Shown: piece after piece, positions 43,445 to 57,239 of the stretch
Layout of the letters: each line of letters begins with the position of its first letter
How positions within the stretch are numbered: the first letter of the stretch is position 1
Notes under the pieces: model-generated
The model's input: only the letters and a program-made list of their open reading frames with translations
Database searches by the model: none
Told to the model about the DNA's origin: nothing
Translations under genes and position numbers: made by a program
Source: Atherix ibis
Lineage: Eukaryota > Arthropoda > Insecta > Diptera > Athericidae
Assembly: GCA_958298945.1 (NCBI GenBank)
Contig: CATQJD010000146.1
Span: 2,790,001 to 2,854,000 of the forward strand
Length of the DNA: 64,000 bases
Direction of reading: 5' to 3'

Positions 43445-45370
43445 CTCTTAAATATACTACTTCATATTCCTCTTAAATATACTACTTCATATTCCTCTTA
43501 AACATACTACTTCATATTCTTCTTAAACATACTACTTCATATTCCTCTTAAACATACTACTTCATATTCCTCTTAAATATACAACTTCATATTCCTCTTA
43601 AACATACTACTTCATATTCCTCTTAAATATACTACTTCATATTTCTCTTAAACATACTACTTCATATTCCTCTTAAATATACTACTTCATATTCCTCTTA
43701 AACATACTACTTCATATTCCTCTTAAACATACTACATCATATTCCTCTTAGACATACCTCTACATATTCCTCTTATATATACTACTTCATTTTCCTCTTA
43801 AACATACTACTTCATATTCCTCTTAAATATACTACTTCATATTTCTCTTAAACATATTACTTCATATTCCTCTTAAATATACTACTTCATATTCCTCTTA
43901 AACATAATACTTCATATTCCTCTTAAACATACTACTTCATATTCCTCTTAAACATACTACTTCATATTCCTCTTAAACATACTACTTCATATTCCTCTTA
44001 AATATACTACTGCATATTCCTCTTAAACATACTACTTCATATTCCTCTTAAATATACTACTTCATATTCCTCTTAAACATACTACTTCGTATTCCCCTTA
44101 AACACATACTACTTCATATTCGTCTTAAACATACTACTTCATATTCCTTTTAAATATACTACTTCATATTCCTCTTAAATATACTACTTAATATTCCTCT
44201 TAAACATACTACTTGATATTCCTCTTAAACATACTACTTCATATTCCTCTTAAACATACTACTTCATATTCCTCTTAAATATACTACTTCATATTCCTCT
44301 TAAATATACTACTTCATATTCCTCTTAAATAAACTACTTCATATTCCTCTTAAACATACTACTTCATATTCCTCTTAAACATACTACTTCATATTCCTCT
44401 TAAACATACTACTTCATATTCCTCTTAAACATACTACTTCATATTGCTGTTAAATATACTACTTCATATTCCTCTTAAACATACTACTTCATATTCCTCT
44501 TAAATATACTACTTCATATTCCTCTTAAACATACTACTTCATATTCCTCTTAAATATACTACTTCATATTCCTCTAAACCATACTACTTCATATTCCTCT
44601 TAAACATACTATTTCATATTTCTCTTAAACATACTACTTCATATTTCTCTTAAATATACTACTTCATATTACTCTTAAATATACTACTTCATATTCCTCT
44701 TAAGCATACTACTTCATATTCCTCTTAAACATACTACTTCATATTCCTCTTAAACATACTACTTCATATTGCTCTTAAATATACTACTTCATATTCCTCT
44801 TAAATATACTACTTCATTATCCTCTTAAATGTACTACTTCATATTCCTCTTAAGCATATTACTTCATATTTCTCTTGAATATACTACTTCATATTCCTCT
44901 TAAACGGACTACTTCATATTCCTCTTAAACATACTACTTCATATTTCTCTTAAATATACTACTTCATATTCCTCTTAAATATACCACTTCATATTCCTCT
45001 TAAATATACTAATTCATATTTCTCTTAAACATACTACTTCATATTCCTCTTAAACATACTACTTCATATTCCTCTTAAACATACTACTTCATATTCCTCT
45101 TAAACATACTACTTCATATTCCTCTTAAATATACTACTTCATATTCCTCTTAAACATACTACTTCATATTCCTCTTAAATATACTACTGCATATTCCTCT
45201 TAAACATACTACTTCATATTCCTCTTAAATATACTACTTCATATTCCCATTAAACATAATACTTCATATTCCTCTTAAATATACTACTGCATATTCCTCT
45301 TAAGCATACTACTTCATATTCCTCTTAAATATACTACTTCATATTCCTCTTAAATATACTACTTCATATT
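43445..45370. repeat. Domain VII 1927-bp unit, copy 1
   Basis: The first of two tandem units (77 monomers plus the 2-bp insertion of its 27-bp monomer). Landmarks repeat at 1927 bp: TTCTTAAAC (about 43519/45446), the 27-bp CCCCTTAAACAC monomer (44094/46021), CTCTAAACC (44572/46499) and TCTCTTGAAT (44871/46798). It also carries CTTAGACATACCTCTAC and TGCTGTTAAAT, found only in this domain and its relatives. Confidence 0.87.
44094..44120 (+). repeat. 27-bp monomer, +AC variant (2 of 4)
   Basis: CCCCTTAAACACATACTAC, followed by CGTCTTAAAC and CCTTTTAAAT monomers as at 18181. Its 2 extra bases explain why the domain VII unit is 1927 rather than 1925 bp. Confidence 0.92.
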
Positions 45371-46020
45371 ACTCTTAAATATACTACTTCATATTCCTCT
45401 TAAATATACTACTTCATATTCCTCTTAAACATACTACTTCATATTCTTCTTAAACATACTACTTCATATTCCTCTTAAACATACTACTTCATATTCCTCT
45501 TAAATATACAACTTCATATTCCTCTTAAACATACTACTTCATATTCCTCTTAAATATACTACTTCATATTCCTCTTAAACATACTACTTCATATTCCTCT
45601 TAAATATACTACTTCATATTCCTCTTAAACATACTACTTCATATTCCTCTTAAACATACTACATCGTATTCCTCTTAGACATACCTCTACATATTCCTCT
45701 TAAATATACTACTTCATTTTCCTCTTAAACATACTACTTCATATTCCTCTTAAATATACTACTTCATATTTCTCTTAAACATATTACTTCATATTCCTCT
45801 TAAATATACTACTTCATATTCCTCTTAAACATAATACTTCATATTCCTCTTAAACATACTACTTCATATTCCTCTTAAACATACTACTTCATATTCCTCT
45901 TAAACATACTACTTCATATTCCTCTTAAATATACTACTGCATATTCCTCTTAAACATACTACTTCATATTCCTCTTAAATATACTACTTCATATTCCTCT
46001 TAAACATACTACTTCGTATT

Positions 46021-46047
46021 CCCCTTAAACACATACTACTTCATATT
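46021..46047 (+). repeat. 27-bp monomer, +AC variant (3 of 4)
   Basis: The same CCCCTTAAAC + ACATACTACTTC monomer, 1927 bp after the one at 44094, in the second tandem unit. Confidence 0.92.
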
Positions 46048-46748
46048 CGTCTTAAACATACTACTTCATATTCCTTTTAAATATACTACTTCATATTCCT
46101 CTTAAATATACTACTTGATATTCCTCTTAAACATACTACTTGATATTCCTCTTAAACATACTACTTCATATTCCTCTTAAACATACTACTTCATATTCCT
46201 CTTAAATATACTACTTCATATTCCTCTTAAATATACTACTTCATATTCCTCTTAAATGAACTACTTCATATTCCTCTTAAACATACTACTTTATATTCCT
46301 CTTAAACATACTACTTCATATTCCTCTTAAACATACTACTTCATATTCCTCTTAAACATACTACTTCATATTGCTGTTAAATATACTACTTCATATTCCT
46401 CTTAAACATACTACTTCATATTCCTCTTAAATATACTACCTCATATTCCTCTTAAACATACTACTTCATATTCCTCTTAAATATACTACTTCATATTCCT
46501 CTAAACCATACTACTTCATATTCCTCTTAAACATACTATTTCATATTTCTCTTAAACATACTACTTCATATTTCTCTTAAATATACTACTTCATATTACT
46601 CTTAAATATACTACTTCATATTCCTCTTAAGCATACTACTTCATATTCCTCTTAAACATACTACTTCATATTCCTCTTAAACATACTACTTCATATTGCT
46701 CTTAAATATACTACTTCATATTCCTCTTAAATATACTACTTCATTATC

Positions 46749-46848
46749 CTCTTAAATGTACTACTTCATATTCCTCTTAAGCATATTACTTCATATTTCT
46801 CTTGAATGTACTACTTCATATTCCTCTTAAGCATATTACTTCATATTT
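46749..46848. repeat. 50-bp dimer duplicated in tandem
   Basis: A two-monomer block (AAATGTACTAC, then CTTAAGCATATTAC) occurs twice in a row, with the TCTCTTGA motif at 46798 and 46848. Only the second copy continues as GAATATAC; the first reads GAATGTAC, showing where the duplicated block joins. The same doubled dimer is present at 49630-49729, so it was carried along in the 2881-bp duplication. Confidence 0.88.
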
Positions 46849-48847
46849 CTCTTGAATATACTACTTCATATTCCTCTTAAACGGACTACTTCATATTCCT
46901 CTTAAACATACTACTTCATATTTCTCTTAAATATACTACTTCATATTCCTCTTAAATATACCACTTCATATTCCTCTTAAATATACTAATTCATATTTCT
47001 CTTAAACATACTACTTCATATTCCTCTTAAACATACTACTTCATATTCCTCTTAAACATACTACTTCATATTCCTCTTAAACATACTACTTCATATTCCT
47101 CTTAAATATACTATTTCATATTCCTCTTAAACATACTACTTCATATTCCTCTTAAATATACTACTGCATATTCCTCTTAAACATACTACTTCATATTCCT
47201 CTTAAATATACTACTTCATATTCCCATTAAACATAATACTTCATATTCCTCTTAAATATACTACTGCATATTCCTCTTAAGCATACTACTTCATATTCCT
47301 CTTAAATATACTACTTCATATTCCTCTTAAATATACTACTTCATATTACTCTTAAATATACTACTTCATATTCCGCTTAAAAATACTACTTCATATTCCT
47401 CTTAAACATACTACTTCATATTCCTCTTAAATATATTACTTCATATTCCTCTTAAATATACTACTTCATATTCCTCTTAAACATACTACTGCATATTCCT
47501 CTTAAATATACTACTTCATATTCCTCTAAACCATACTACTTCATATTCCTCTTAAACATACTATTTCATATTTCTCTTAAACATACTACTTCATATTCCT
47601 CTTAAATATACTACTTCATATTACTCTTAAATATACTACTTCATATTCCTCTTAAGCATACTACTTCATATTCCTCTTAAACATACTACTTCATATTCCT
47701 CTTAAACATACTATTTCATATTCCTCTTAAACATACTACTTCATATTCTTCTTAAACTTACTACTTCATATTCCTCTTAAACATATTACTTCATATTCCT
47801 CTTAAATATACTACTTCATATTCCTCTTAAATATACTACTTCATTATCCTCTTAAATATACTACTTCATATTCCTCTTAAACATATTACTTCATATTTCT
47901 CTTGAATATACTACTTCATATTCCTTTTAAACGGACTACTTCATATTCCTCTTAAACATACTACTTCATATTTCTCTTAAATATACTACTTCATATTCCT
48001 CTTAAATATACTACTTCATATTCCTCTTAAATATACTACTTCATATTTCTCTTAAACATACTACTTCATATTCCTCTTAAACATACTACTTCATATTCCT
48101 CTTAAAAATACTACTTCATATTCCTCTTAAACATACTACTTTATATTCCTCTTAAATATACTACTTCATATTTCTCTTAAATATACTACTTCATATTCCT
48201 CTTAAATATACTACTCCATATTCCTCTTAAACATACTACTTCATATTCCTCTTAAATATACTACTTCATATTCCCATTAAACATACTACTTCATATTCCT
48301 CTTAAACATACGACTTCATATTTCTCTTAAACATACTACTTCATATTCCTCTTAAATATACTACTTCATATAACTCTTAAATATACTACTTCATATTCCT
48401 CTTAAACATACTACTTCATATTCCTCTTAAACATACTACTTCATATTCCTGTTAAACATACTACTTCGTATTCCTCTTAAATATACTACTTCATATTCCT
48501 CTTAAACATACTACTTCATATTCCTCTTAAATATACTACATCATATTCCTCTTAAACATACTACTTCATATTCCTCTTAAATATACTACTTTATATTCCT
48601 CTTAAACATACTACTTTATATTCCTCTTACACATACTACTTCATATTCCTCTTAAACATACTACTTTATATTCCGCTTAAATATACAACTTCATATTCCT
48701 CTTAAATATACTACTTCATATTCCTCTTGAACATACTACTTCATATTCCTCTTAAATATACTACTGCATATTCCTCTTAAACATATTACTTCATATTCCT
48801 GTTAAATATACTACTTCATATTCCTCTTAAATATACTACTTCATATT

Positions 48848-48878
48848 CCTCTTAAATATACTCGTACTACTTCATATT
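48848..48878 (+). repeat. 31-bp monomer with TCGTAC insertion, copy 1
   Basis: AAATATACTCGTACTACTTC: six extra bases in the ATACTAC core, creating a CpG. It looks like a joint between an ATACT and a CGTACTAC (AAACGTAC-type) monomer. It occurs only twice in the window, here and 2881 bp later. Confidence 0.92.
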
Positions 48879-49330
48879 CCTCTTAAACATACTACTTGAT
48901 ATTCCTCTTAAATATACTACTTTATATTCCTCTTTAACATACTACTTCATATTCCTCTTTAATATACTACTTCATATTCCTCTTAAATATACTAATTCAT
49001 ATTTCTCTTAAATATACTACTTCATATTCCTCTTAAACATACTACTTCATATTCCTCTTAAGCATACTACTTCATATTCCTCTTAAACATACTACTTCAT
49101 ATTCCTCTAAAACATACTACTTCATATTCCTCTTAAACATACTACTTCATATTCCTTTTAAACATACTACTTCATATTCCTCTTAAACATACTACTTCAT
49201 ATTCCTCTTAAATATACTACTTCATATTTCTCTTAAATATACTACTTCATTATCCTCTTAAATATACTACTTCATATTACTCTTAAATATACTACTTCAT
49301 ATTCCTCTTAAACATACTACTTCATACTCC

Positions 49331-52235
49331 TCTTAAACATACTACTTCATATTCCTCTTAAATATACTACTTCATATTCCTCTAAACCATACTACTTCAT
49401 ATTCCTCTTAAACATACTATTTCATATTTCTCTTAAACATACTACTTCATATTTCTCTTAAATATACTACTTCATATTACTCTTAAATATACTACTTCAT
49501 ATTCCTCTTAAGCATACTACTTCATATTCCTCTTAAACATACTACTTCATATTCCTCTTAAACATACTACTTCATATTGCTCTTAAATATACTACTTCAT
49601 ATTCCTCTTAAATATACTACTTCATTATCCTCTTAAATGTACTACTTCATATTCCTCTTAAGCATATTACTTCATATTTCTCTTGAATGTACTACTTCAT
49701 ATTCCTCTTAAGCATATTACTTCATATTTCTCTTGAATATACTACTTCATATTCCTCTTAAACGGACTACTTCATATTCCTCTTAAACATACTACTTCAT
49801 ATTTCTCTTAAATATACTACTTCATATTCCTCTTAAATATACCACTTCATATTCCTCTTAAATATACTAATTCATATTTCTCTTAAACATACTACTTCAT
49901 ATTCCTCTTAAACATACTACTTCATATTCCTCTTAAACATACTACTTCATATTCCTCTTAAACATACTACTTCATATTCCTCTTAAATATACTATTTCAT
50001 ATTCCTCTTAAACATACTACTTCATATTCCTCTTAAATATACTACTGCATATTCCTCTTAAACATACTACTTCATATTCCTCTTAAATATACTACTTCAT
50101 ATTCCCATTAAACATAATACTTCATATTCCTCTTAAATATACTACTGCATATTCCTCTTAAGCATACTACTTCATATTCCTCTTAAATATACTACTTCAT
50201 ATTCCTCTTAAATATACTACTTCATATTACTCTTAAATATACTACTTCATATTCCGCTTAAAAATACTACTTCATATTCCTCTTAAACATACTACTTCAT
50301 ATTCCTCTTAAATATATTACTTCATATTCCTCTTAAATATACTACTTCATATTCCTCTTAAACATACTACTGCATATTCCTCTTAAATATACTACTTCAT
50401 ATTCCTCTAAACCATACTACTTCATATTCCTCTTAAACATACTATTTCATATTTCTCTTAAACATACTACTTCATATTCCTCTTAAATATACTACTTCAT
50501 ATTACTCTTAAATATACTACTTCATATTCCTCTTAAGCATACTACTTCATATTCCTCTTAAACATACTACTTCATATTCCTCTTAAACATACTACTTCAT
50601 ATTCCTCTTAAACATACTACTTCATAGTCTTCTTAAACTTACTACTTCATATTCCTCTTAAACATATTACTTCATATTCCTCTTAAATATACTACTTCAT
50701 ATTCCTCTTAAATATACTACTTCATTATCCTCTTAAATATACTACTTCATATTCCTCTTAAACATATTACTTCATATTTCTCTTGAATATACTACTTCAT
50801 ATTCCTTTTAAACGGACTACTTCATATTCCTCTTAAACATACTACTTCATATTTCTCTTAAATATACTACTTCATATTCCTCTTAAATATACTACTTCAT
50901 ATTCCTCTTAAATATACTACTTCATATTTCTCTTAAACATACTACTTCATATTCCTCTTAAACATACTACTTCATATTCCTCTTAAAAATACTACTTCAT
51001 ATTCCTCTTAAACATACTACTTTATATTCCTCTTAAATATACTACTTCATATTTCTCTTAAATATACTACTTCATATTCCTCTTAAATATACTACTCCAT
51101 ATTCCTCTTAAACATACTACTTCATATTCCTCTTAAATATACTACTTCATATTCCCATTAAACATACTACTTCATATTCCTCTTAAACATACGACTTCAT
51201 ATTTCTCTTAAACATACTACTTCATATTCCTCTTAAATATACTACTTCATATAACTCTTAAATATACTACTTCATATTCCTCTTAAACATACTACTTCAT
51301 ATTCCTCTTAAACATACTACTTCATATTCCTGTTAAACATACTACTTCGTATTCCTCTTAAATATACTACTTCATATTCCTCTTAAACATACTACTTCAT
51401 ATTCCTCTTAAATATACTACTTCATATTCCTCTTAAACATACTACTTCATATTCCTCTTAAATATACTACTTTATATTCCTCTTAAACATACTACTTTAT
51501 ATTCCTCTTACACATACTACTTCATATTCCTCTTAAACATACTACTTTATATTCCGCTTAAATATACAACTTCATATTCCTCTTAAATATACTACTTCAT
51601 ATTCCTCTTGAACATACTACTTCATATTCCTCTTAAATATACTACTGCATATTCCTCTTAAACATATTACTTCATATTCCTGTTAAATATACTACTTCAT
51701 ATTCCTCTTAAATATACTACTTCATATTCCTCTTAAATATACTCGTACTACTTCATATTCCTCTTAAACATACTACTTGATATTCCTCTTAAATATACTA
51801 CTTTATATTCCTCTTTAACATACTACTTCATATTCCTCTTTAATATACTACTTCATATTCCTCTTAAATATACTAATTCATATTTCTCTTAAATATACTA
51901 CTTCATATTCCTCTTAAACATACTACTTCATATTCCTCTTAAGCATACTACTTCATATTCCTCTTAAACATACTACTTCATATTCCTCTAAAACATACTA
52001 CTTCATATTCCTCTTAAACATACTACTTCATATTCCTTTTAAACATACTACTTCATATTCCTCTTAAACATACTACTTCATATTCCTCTTAAATATACTA
52101 CTTCATATTTCTCTTAAATATACTACTTCATTATCCTCTTAAATATACTACTTCATATTACTCTTAAATATACTACTTCATATTCCTCTTAAACATACTA
52201 CTTCATACTCCTCTTAAACATACTACTTCATATTC
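49331..52235. repeat. 2881-bp unit, copy 2
   Basis: A head-to-tail copy of 46450-49330 with very few differences, the best-preserved large duplication I could identify. It ends about 25 bp after the ATACTCC monomer near 52205, where CCTGTTAAACATACTACTAAATATT replaces the CCTCTTAAAT of copy 1. Confidence 0.92.
51729..51759 (+). repeat. 31-bp monomer with TCGTAC insertion, copy 2
   Basis: Identical in form to the 31-bp monomer at 48848 and exactly 2881 bp from it. Confidence 0.92.
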
Positions 52236-52520
52236 CTGTTAAACATACTACTAAATATTCCTCTTAAACATACTACTTCATATTCCTCTAAAACATACTA
52301 TTTCATATTCCTCTAAAACATATTACTTCATATTTCTCTTGAATATACTACTTCATATTGCTCTTAAACGTACTACTTCATATTCGTCTTAAACATACTA
52401 CTTCATATTCCTTTTAAATATACTACTTCATATTCCTCTTAAATATACTACTTCATATTCCTCCTTAACATACTACTTGATATTCCTCTTAAACATACTA
52501 CTTCATATTCCTCTTAAACA
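52126..52520. repeat. Block X copy 1 (about 0.4 kb)
   Basis: ATTAT, ACTCTTAAAT, ATACTCC, CCTGTTAAAC with ACTAAATATT, CTCTAAAAC twice, TCTCTTGAAT, AAACGTAC, CGTCTTAAAC, CCTTTTAAAT, CTCCTTAAC and ACTTGATATT, in that order. The order recurs 6650 bp later (58776) and 10600 bp later (62745); the rare ACTAAATATT monomer stands at 52251, 58901 and 62851. Its right half is the set that follows the 27-bp monomers, but without the +AC. Confidence 0.85.
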
Positions 52521-52784
52521 TACTACTTCATATTCCTCTTAAACATACTACTTCATATTTCTCTTAAATATACTACTTCATATTCCTCTTAAACATACTA
52601 TTTCATATTCCTCTTAAACATACTACTTCATATTCCTCTTAAATATAGTACTTCATATTCCTCTTAAATATACTACTTCATATTCCTCTTAAATATACTA
52701 CTTCATATTCCTCTTAAATATACTACTTCATATTCATCCTTAACATATTACTTCATATTTCTCTTAAATATACTACTTCATATT

Positions 52785-52808
52785 CCTTTAAACATACTAT
52801 TTCATATT
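52785..52808 (+). repeat. 24-bp monomer (TTTAAAC lineage)
   Basis: CCTTTAAACATACTATTTC after AAC-ATATTAC and TCTCTTAAAT monomers, one base short; homologous to 19783 and 53134. Confidence 0.85.
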
Positions 52809-53133
52809 CCTCTTAAACATACTACTTCATATTCCTCTTAAATATACTAATTCATATTCCTCTTAAACATACTACTTCATATTCCTCTTAAACATATTAC
52901 TTCATATTTCTCTTAAATATACTACTTCATATTCCTCTTAAACATACTATTTCATATTCCTCTTAAACATACTACTTCATATTCCTCTTAAAAATAGTAC
53001 TTCATATTCCTCTTAAATATACTACTTCATATTCCTCTTAAATATACTACTTCATATTCCTCTTATATATACTACTTCATATTCCTCTTAAACATATTAC
53101 TTCATATTTCTCTTAAATATACTACTTCATATT

Positions 53134-53157
53134 TTTTTAAACATACTATTTCATATT
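53134..53157 (+). repeat. 24-bp monomer (TTTAAAC lineage, T-rich)
   Basis: It starts TTTTTAAAC, giving seven T in a row at its left joint, and is one base short. It has the same left neighbours and the same ACTATTTC centre as 52785, which lies 349 bp upstream, so the two are probably a local duplicate pair. Confidence 0.85.
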
Positions 53158-53682
53158 CCTCTTAAACATACTACTTCATATTCCTCTTAAATATACTACT
53201 TCATATTTCTCTTAAATATACTACTTCATATTATTCTTAAATATTCTACTTCATATACCTCTTAAACATACTACTTCATATTCCTCTTAAACATACTACT
53301 TCATATTCCTCTTAAACATACTACTTCATATTCCTCTTAAATATACTACTTCATATTCCTCTTAAACATACTACTTCATATTCCTCTTTAATATACTACT
53401 TTATATTCCTCTTAAACATACTACTTCATATTCCTCTTACACATACTAATTCATATTCCTCTTAAACATACTACTTCATATTCCGCTTAAATATACTACT
53501 CCATATTCCTCTTAAATATACTACTTCATATTCCTCTTGAACATACTACTTCATATTCTTCTTAAATATACTACTTCATTATCCTCTTAAATATACTATT
53601 TCATATTCCTCTTAAACATTTTACTTCATATTTCTCTTGAATATACTACTTCATATTCCTCTTAAACATACTACTTCATATT

Positions 53683-53709
53683 CCCCTTAAACACATACTA
53701 CTTCATATT
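53683..53709 (+). repeat. 27-bp monomer, +AC variant (4 of 4)
   Basis: CCCCTTAAACACATACTAC followed by CGTCTTAAAC, CCTTTTAAAT, CCTCTTAAAT and an ACTTGATATT monomer, exactly as after the other three. Confidence 0.92.
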
Positions 53710-54470
53710 CGTCTTAAACATACTACTTCATATTCCTTTTAAATATACTACTTCATATTCCTCTTAAATATACTACTTCATATTCCTCTTAAACATACTA
53801 CTTGATATTCCTCTTAAACATACTACTTCATATTCCTCTTAAACATACTACTTCATATTCCTCTTAAATATACTACTTCATATTCCTCTTAAATATACTA
53901 CTTCATATTCCTCTTAAATATAATACTTCATATTCCTCTTAAATACACTACTTCATATTCCTCTTAAACATACTACTTGATATTCCTCTTAAACATACTA
54001 CTTCATATTCCTCTTAAACATACTACTTCATATTCCTATTAAACATACTACTTCATATTCCTCTTAAATATACTACTTCATATTCCTCTTAAACATACTA
54101 CTTCGTATTCCTCTTAAATATACTACTTCATATTCCTCTTAAACATACTACTTCATATTCCTCTTAAACATACTACTTCATATTTCTCTTAAACATACTA
54201 CTTCATATTCCTCTTAAACATACTACTTCATATTCCTCTAAAATATACTACTTCATATTCCTCTTAAATATACTACTTCATATTCCTCTTAAATATAATA
54301 CTTCATATTCCTCTTAAATACACTACTTCATATTCCTCTTAAACATACTACTTGATATTCCTCTTAAACATACTACTTCATATTCCTCTTAAACATACTA
54401 CTTCATATTCCTATTAAACATACTACTTCATATTCCTCTTAAATATACTTCTTCATATTCCTCTTAAACA

Positions 54471-57239
54471 TACTACTTCATATTCCTCTTAAACATATTA
54501 CTTCATATTCCTCTTAAACATACTACTTCATATTCCTCTTAAATATACTACTTCATATTCCTATTAAACATACTACTTCATATTCCTCTTAAATATACTA
54601 CTTCATATTCCTCTTAAACATACTTCTTCGTATTCCTCTTAAATATACTACTTCATATTCCTCTTAAACATACTACTTCATATTCCTCTTAAACATACTA
54701 CTTCATATTTCTCTTAAACATACTACTTCATATTCCTCTTAAATATACTACTTCATATTGCTCTTAAATATACTACTTCATATTCCTCTTAAACATACTA
54801 CTTCATATTCCTCTTAAACATACTACTTCATATTCCTGTTAAACATACTACTTCATATTCCTCTTAACCATACTACTTCATATTCCTCTAAAACATACTA
54901 CTTCATATTCCTCTTAAACATACTACTTCATATTCCTCTTAAATATACTACTTCATATTCCTCTTAAACATACTACTTCATTATCCTCTTAAATATACTA
55001 CTTCATACTCCTCTTAAACATATTACTTCATATTTCTCTTAAATATACTACTTCATATTCCTCTTAAACATACTATTTCATATTCCTCTTAAACATACTA
55101 CTTCATATTCCTCTTAAACATACTACTTCATATTCCTCTTAAACATACTACTTCATATTCCTCTTAAACATACTATTTCATATTCCTCTTAAACATACTA
55201 CTTCATATTCCTCTTAAATATACTACTTCATATTCCTCTTAAAAATACTACTTCATATTCCTCTTAAGCATACTACTTCATATTCTTCTTAAACATACTA
55301 CTTCATATTCCTCTTAAACATACTATTTCATATTCCTCTTATACATACTACTTCATATTACTCTTAAACATACTACTTCATATTCCTCTTAAACATACTA
55401 CTTCATATTCCTCTTAAATATACTACTTCATATTCCTCTTAAATATACTACTTCATTATTATCTTAAATATACTATTTCATATTCCTCTTAAACATATTA
55501 CTTCATATTTCTCTTGAATATACTACTTCATATTCCTCTTAAACGTACTACTTCATATTCCTCTTAAACATACTACTTCATATTTCTCTTAAATATACAA
55601 CTTCATATTCCTCTTAAATATACTACTTCATAGTCCTCTTAAATATACTACTTTATATTCCTCTTAAACATACTACTTCATATTCCTCTTAAACATACTA
55701 CTTCATATTCCTCTTAAACATATTACTTCATATTCCTCTTAAACATACTACTTCATATTCCTCTTAAATATACTACTTCATATTCCTCTTAAACATACTA
55801 CTTTATATTCCTCTTAAATATACTACTTCATATTCTTCTTAAACATACTACTTCGTATTCCTCTTAAATATACTACTTCATATTCCTCTTAAACATACTA
55901 CTTCATATTCCTCTTAAACATACTACTTCATATTTCTCTTAAACATACTACTTCATATTCCTCTTAAATATACTACTTCATATTACTCTTAAATATACTA
56001 CTTCATATTCCTCTTAAACATACTACTTCATATTCCTCTTAAACATACTACTTCATATTCCTGTTAAACATACTACTTCATATTCCTCTTAAACATACTA
56101 CTTCATATTCCTCTATAACATACTACTTCATATTCCTCTTACACATACTACTTCATATTCCTCTTAAATATACTACTTCATATTCCTCTTATACATACTA
56201 CTTCATTATCCTCTTAAATATACTACTTCATATTCCTCTTAAACATATTACTTCATATTTCTCTTAAATATACTACTTCATATTACTCTTAAACATACTA
56301 TTTCATATTCCTCTTAAACATACTACTTCATATTCCTCTAAAATATACTACTTCATATTCCTCTTAAATATACTACTTCATATTCCTCTTAAATATACTA
56401 CTTCATTATCCTCTCAAATATACTACTTCATATTCCTCTTAAACATATTACTTCATATTTCTCTTAAATATACTACTTCATATTCCTCTTTAACATACTA
56501 TTTCATATTCCTCTTAAACATACTACTTCATATTCCTCTTAAATATACAACTTCATATTTCTCTTAAATATACTACTTCATATTACTCTTAAACATTCTA
56601 CTTCATATTCCTCTTAAACATACTACTTCATATTCCTCTTAAACATATAACTTCATATTCCTCTTAAACATACTACTTCATATTCCTCTTAAATATACTA
56701 CTTCATATTCCTGTTAAACATACTACTTCATATCACTCTTAAATATACTACTTCATATTCCTCTTAAGCATACTACTTCATATTCCTCTTAAACATACTA
56801 CTTCATATTCCTCTAAAATATACTACTTCATATTCCTCTTAAATATACTACTTCATATTCCTCTTAAACATATTACTTCATATTACTCTTAAACATACTA
56901 CTTCATATTCCTCTTAAACATACTACTTCATATTCCTCTTAAATATACAACTTCATATTCCTCTTAAACATACTAATTCATATTCCTCTTAAATATACTA
57001 CTTCATATTCCTCTTAAACATACTACTTCATATTCCTCTTAAATATACTACTTCATATTCCTCTTAAACATACTACTTCATATTCCTCTTAAACATACTA
57101 CTTCATATTCCTCTTAAACATACTACTTCATATTCCTCTTAAACATATTACTTCATATTCCTCTTAAACATACTACTTCATATTCCTCTTAAATATACTA
57201 CTTCATATTCCTATTAAACATACTACTTCATATTCCTCT
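54471..57239. repeat. Domain VI block, copy 4, plus ATATCACTC piece
   Basis: From about 54.5 to 56.45 kb the monomer order follows 34.0-35.9 kb at an offset of about 20515 bp (AAGCATAC 34751/55266, TCTCTTGA 34995/55510). After 56.5 kb it continues with the ACAACTTC-ACATATAAC-ATATCACTC series (TATCACTC 56731) that follows the same block at 39-41 kb. A composite of block plus follower was therefore moved or retained together. Confidence 0.78.

Larger units (their letters stand above)
45371..47372. repeat. Domain VII unit, copy 2 with 50-bp insertion
   Basis: It follows copy 1 head to tail and keeps its markers. It is 50 bp longer because two monomers (AAATGTAC type and AAGCATATTAC/TCTCTTGAAT type) are doubled at 46749-46848. 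Its second half is also the first half of the 2881-bp unit, so the 2881-bp duplication came later. Confidence 0.85.
46450..49330. repeat. 2881-bp unit, copy 1
   Basis: 115 monomers plus 6 bp, the 6 bp coming from the 31-bp monomer at 48848. Copy 2 lies immediately downstream. Reading the two side by side I saw only a few substitutions (ACTATTTC versus ACTACTTC near 47712, ATATT versus ATAGT near 47746, and ACTACATC versus ACTACTTC near 48540). They share the doubled dimer, the CCCATTAAAC, ATACGACTTC and ATATAACTC monomers and the 31-bp monomer. Confidence 0.92.
52521..54470. repeat. Domain VIII left mosaic with 375-bp repeat
   Basis: A mix of themes from other domains: two TTTAAAC 24-bp monomers, a CCGCT/CTTGAAC pair (53483/53533), a TCTCTTGAAT cassette (53633) and a +AC monomer (53683). 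About 230 bp from 53866 recurs at 54241 (offset 375, 15 monomers): AAATATAATAC, AAATACACTAC (53941/54316), ACTTGATATT and CCTATTAAAC (54036/54411 at CTATT). Confidence 0.75.

Noticed and set aside
46450..52235. The 2881-bp pair as an assembly duplication artefact
   Set aside because: The copies differ at several bases, so they are not a single sequence entered twice. Read depth would settle it.
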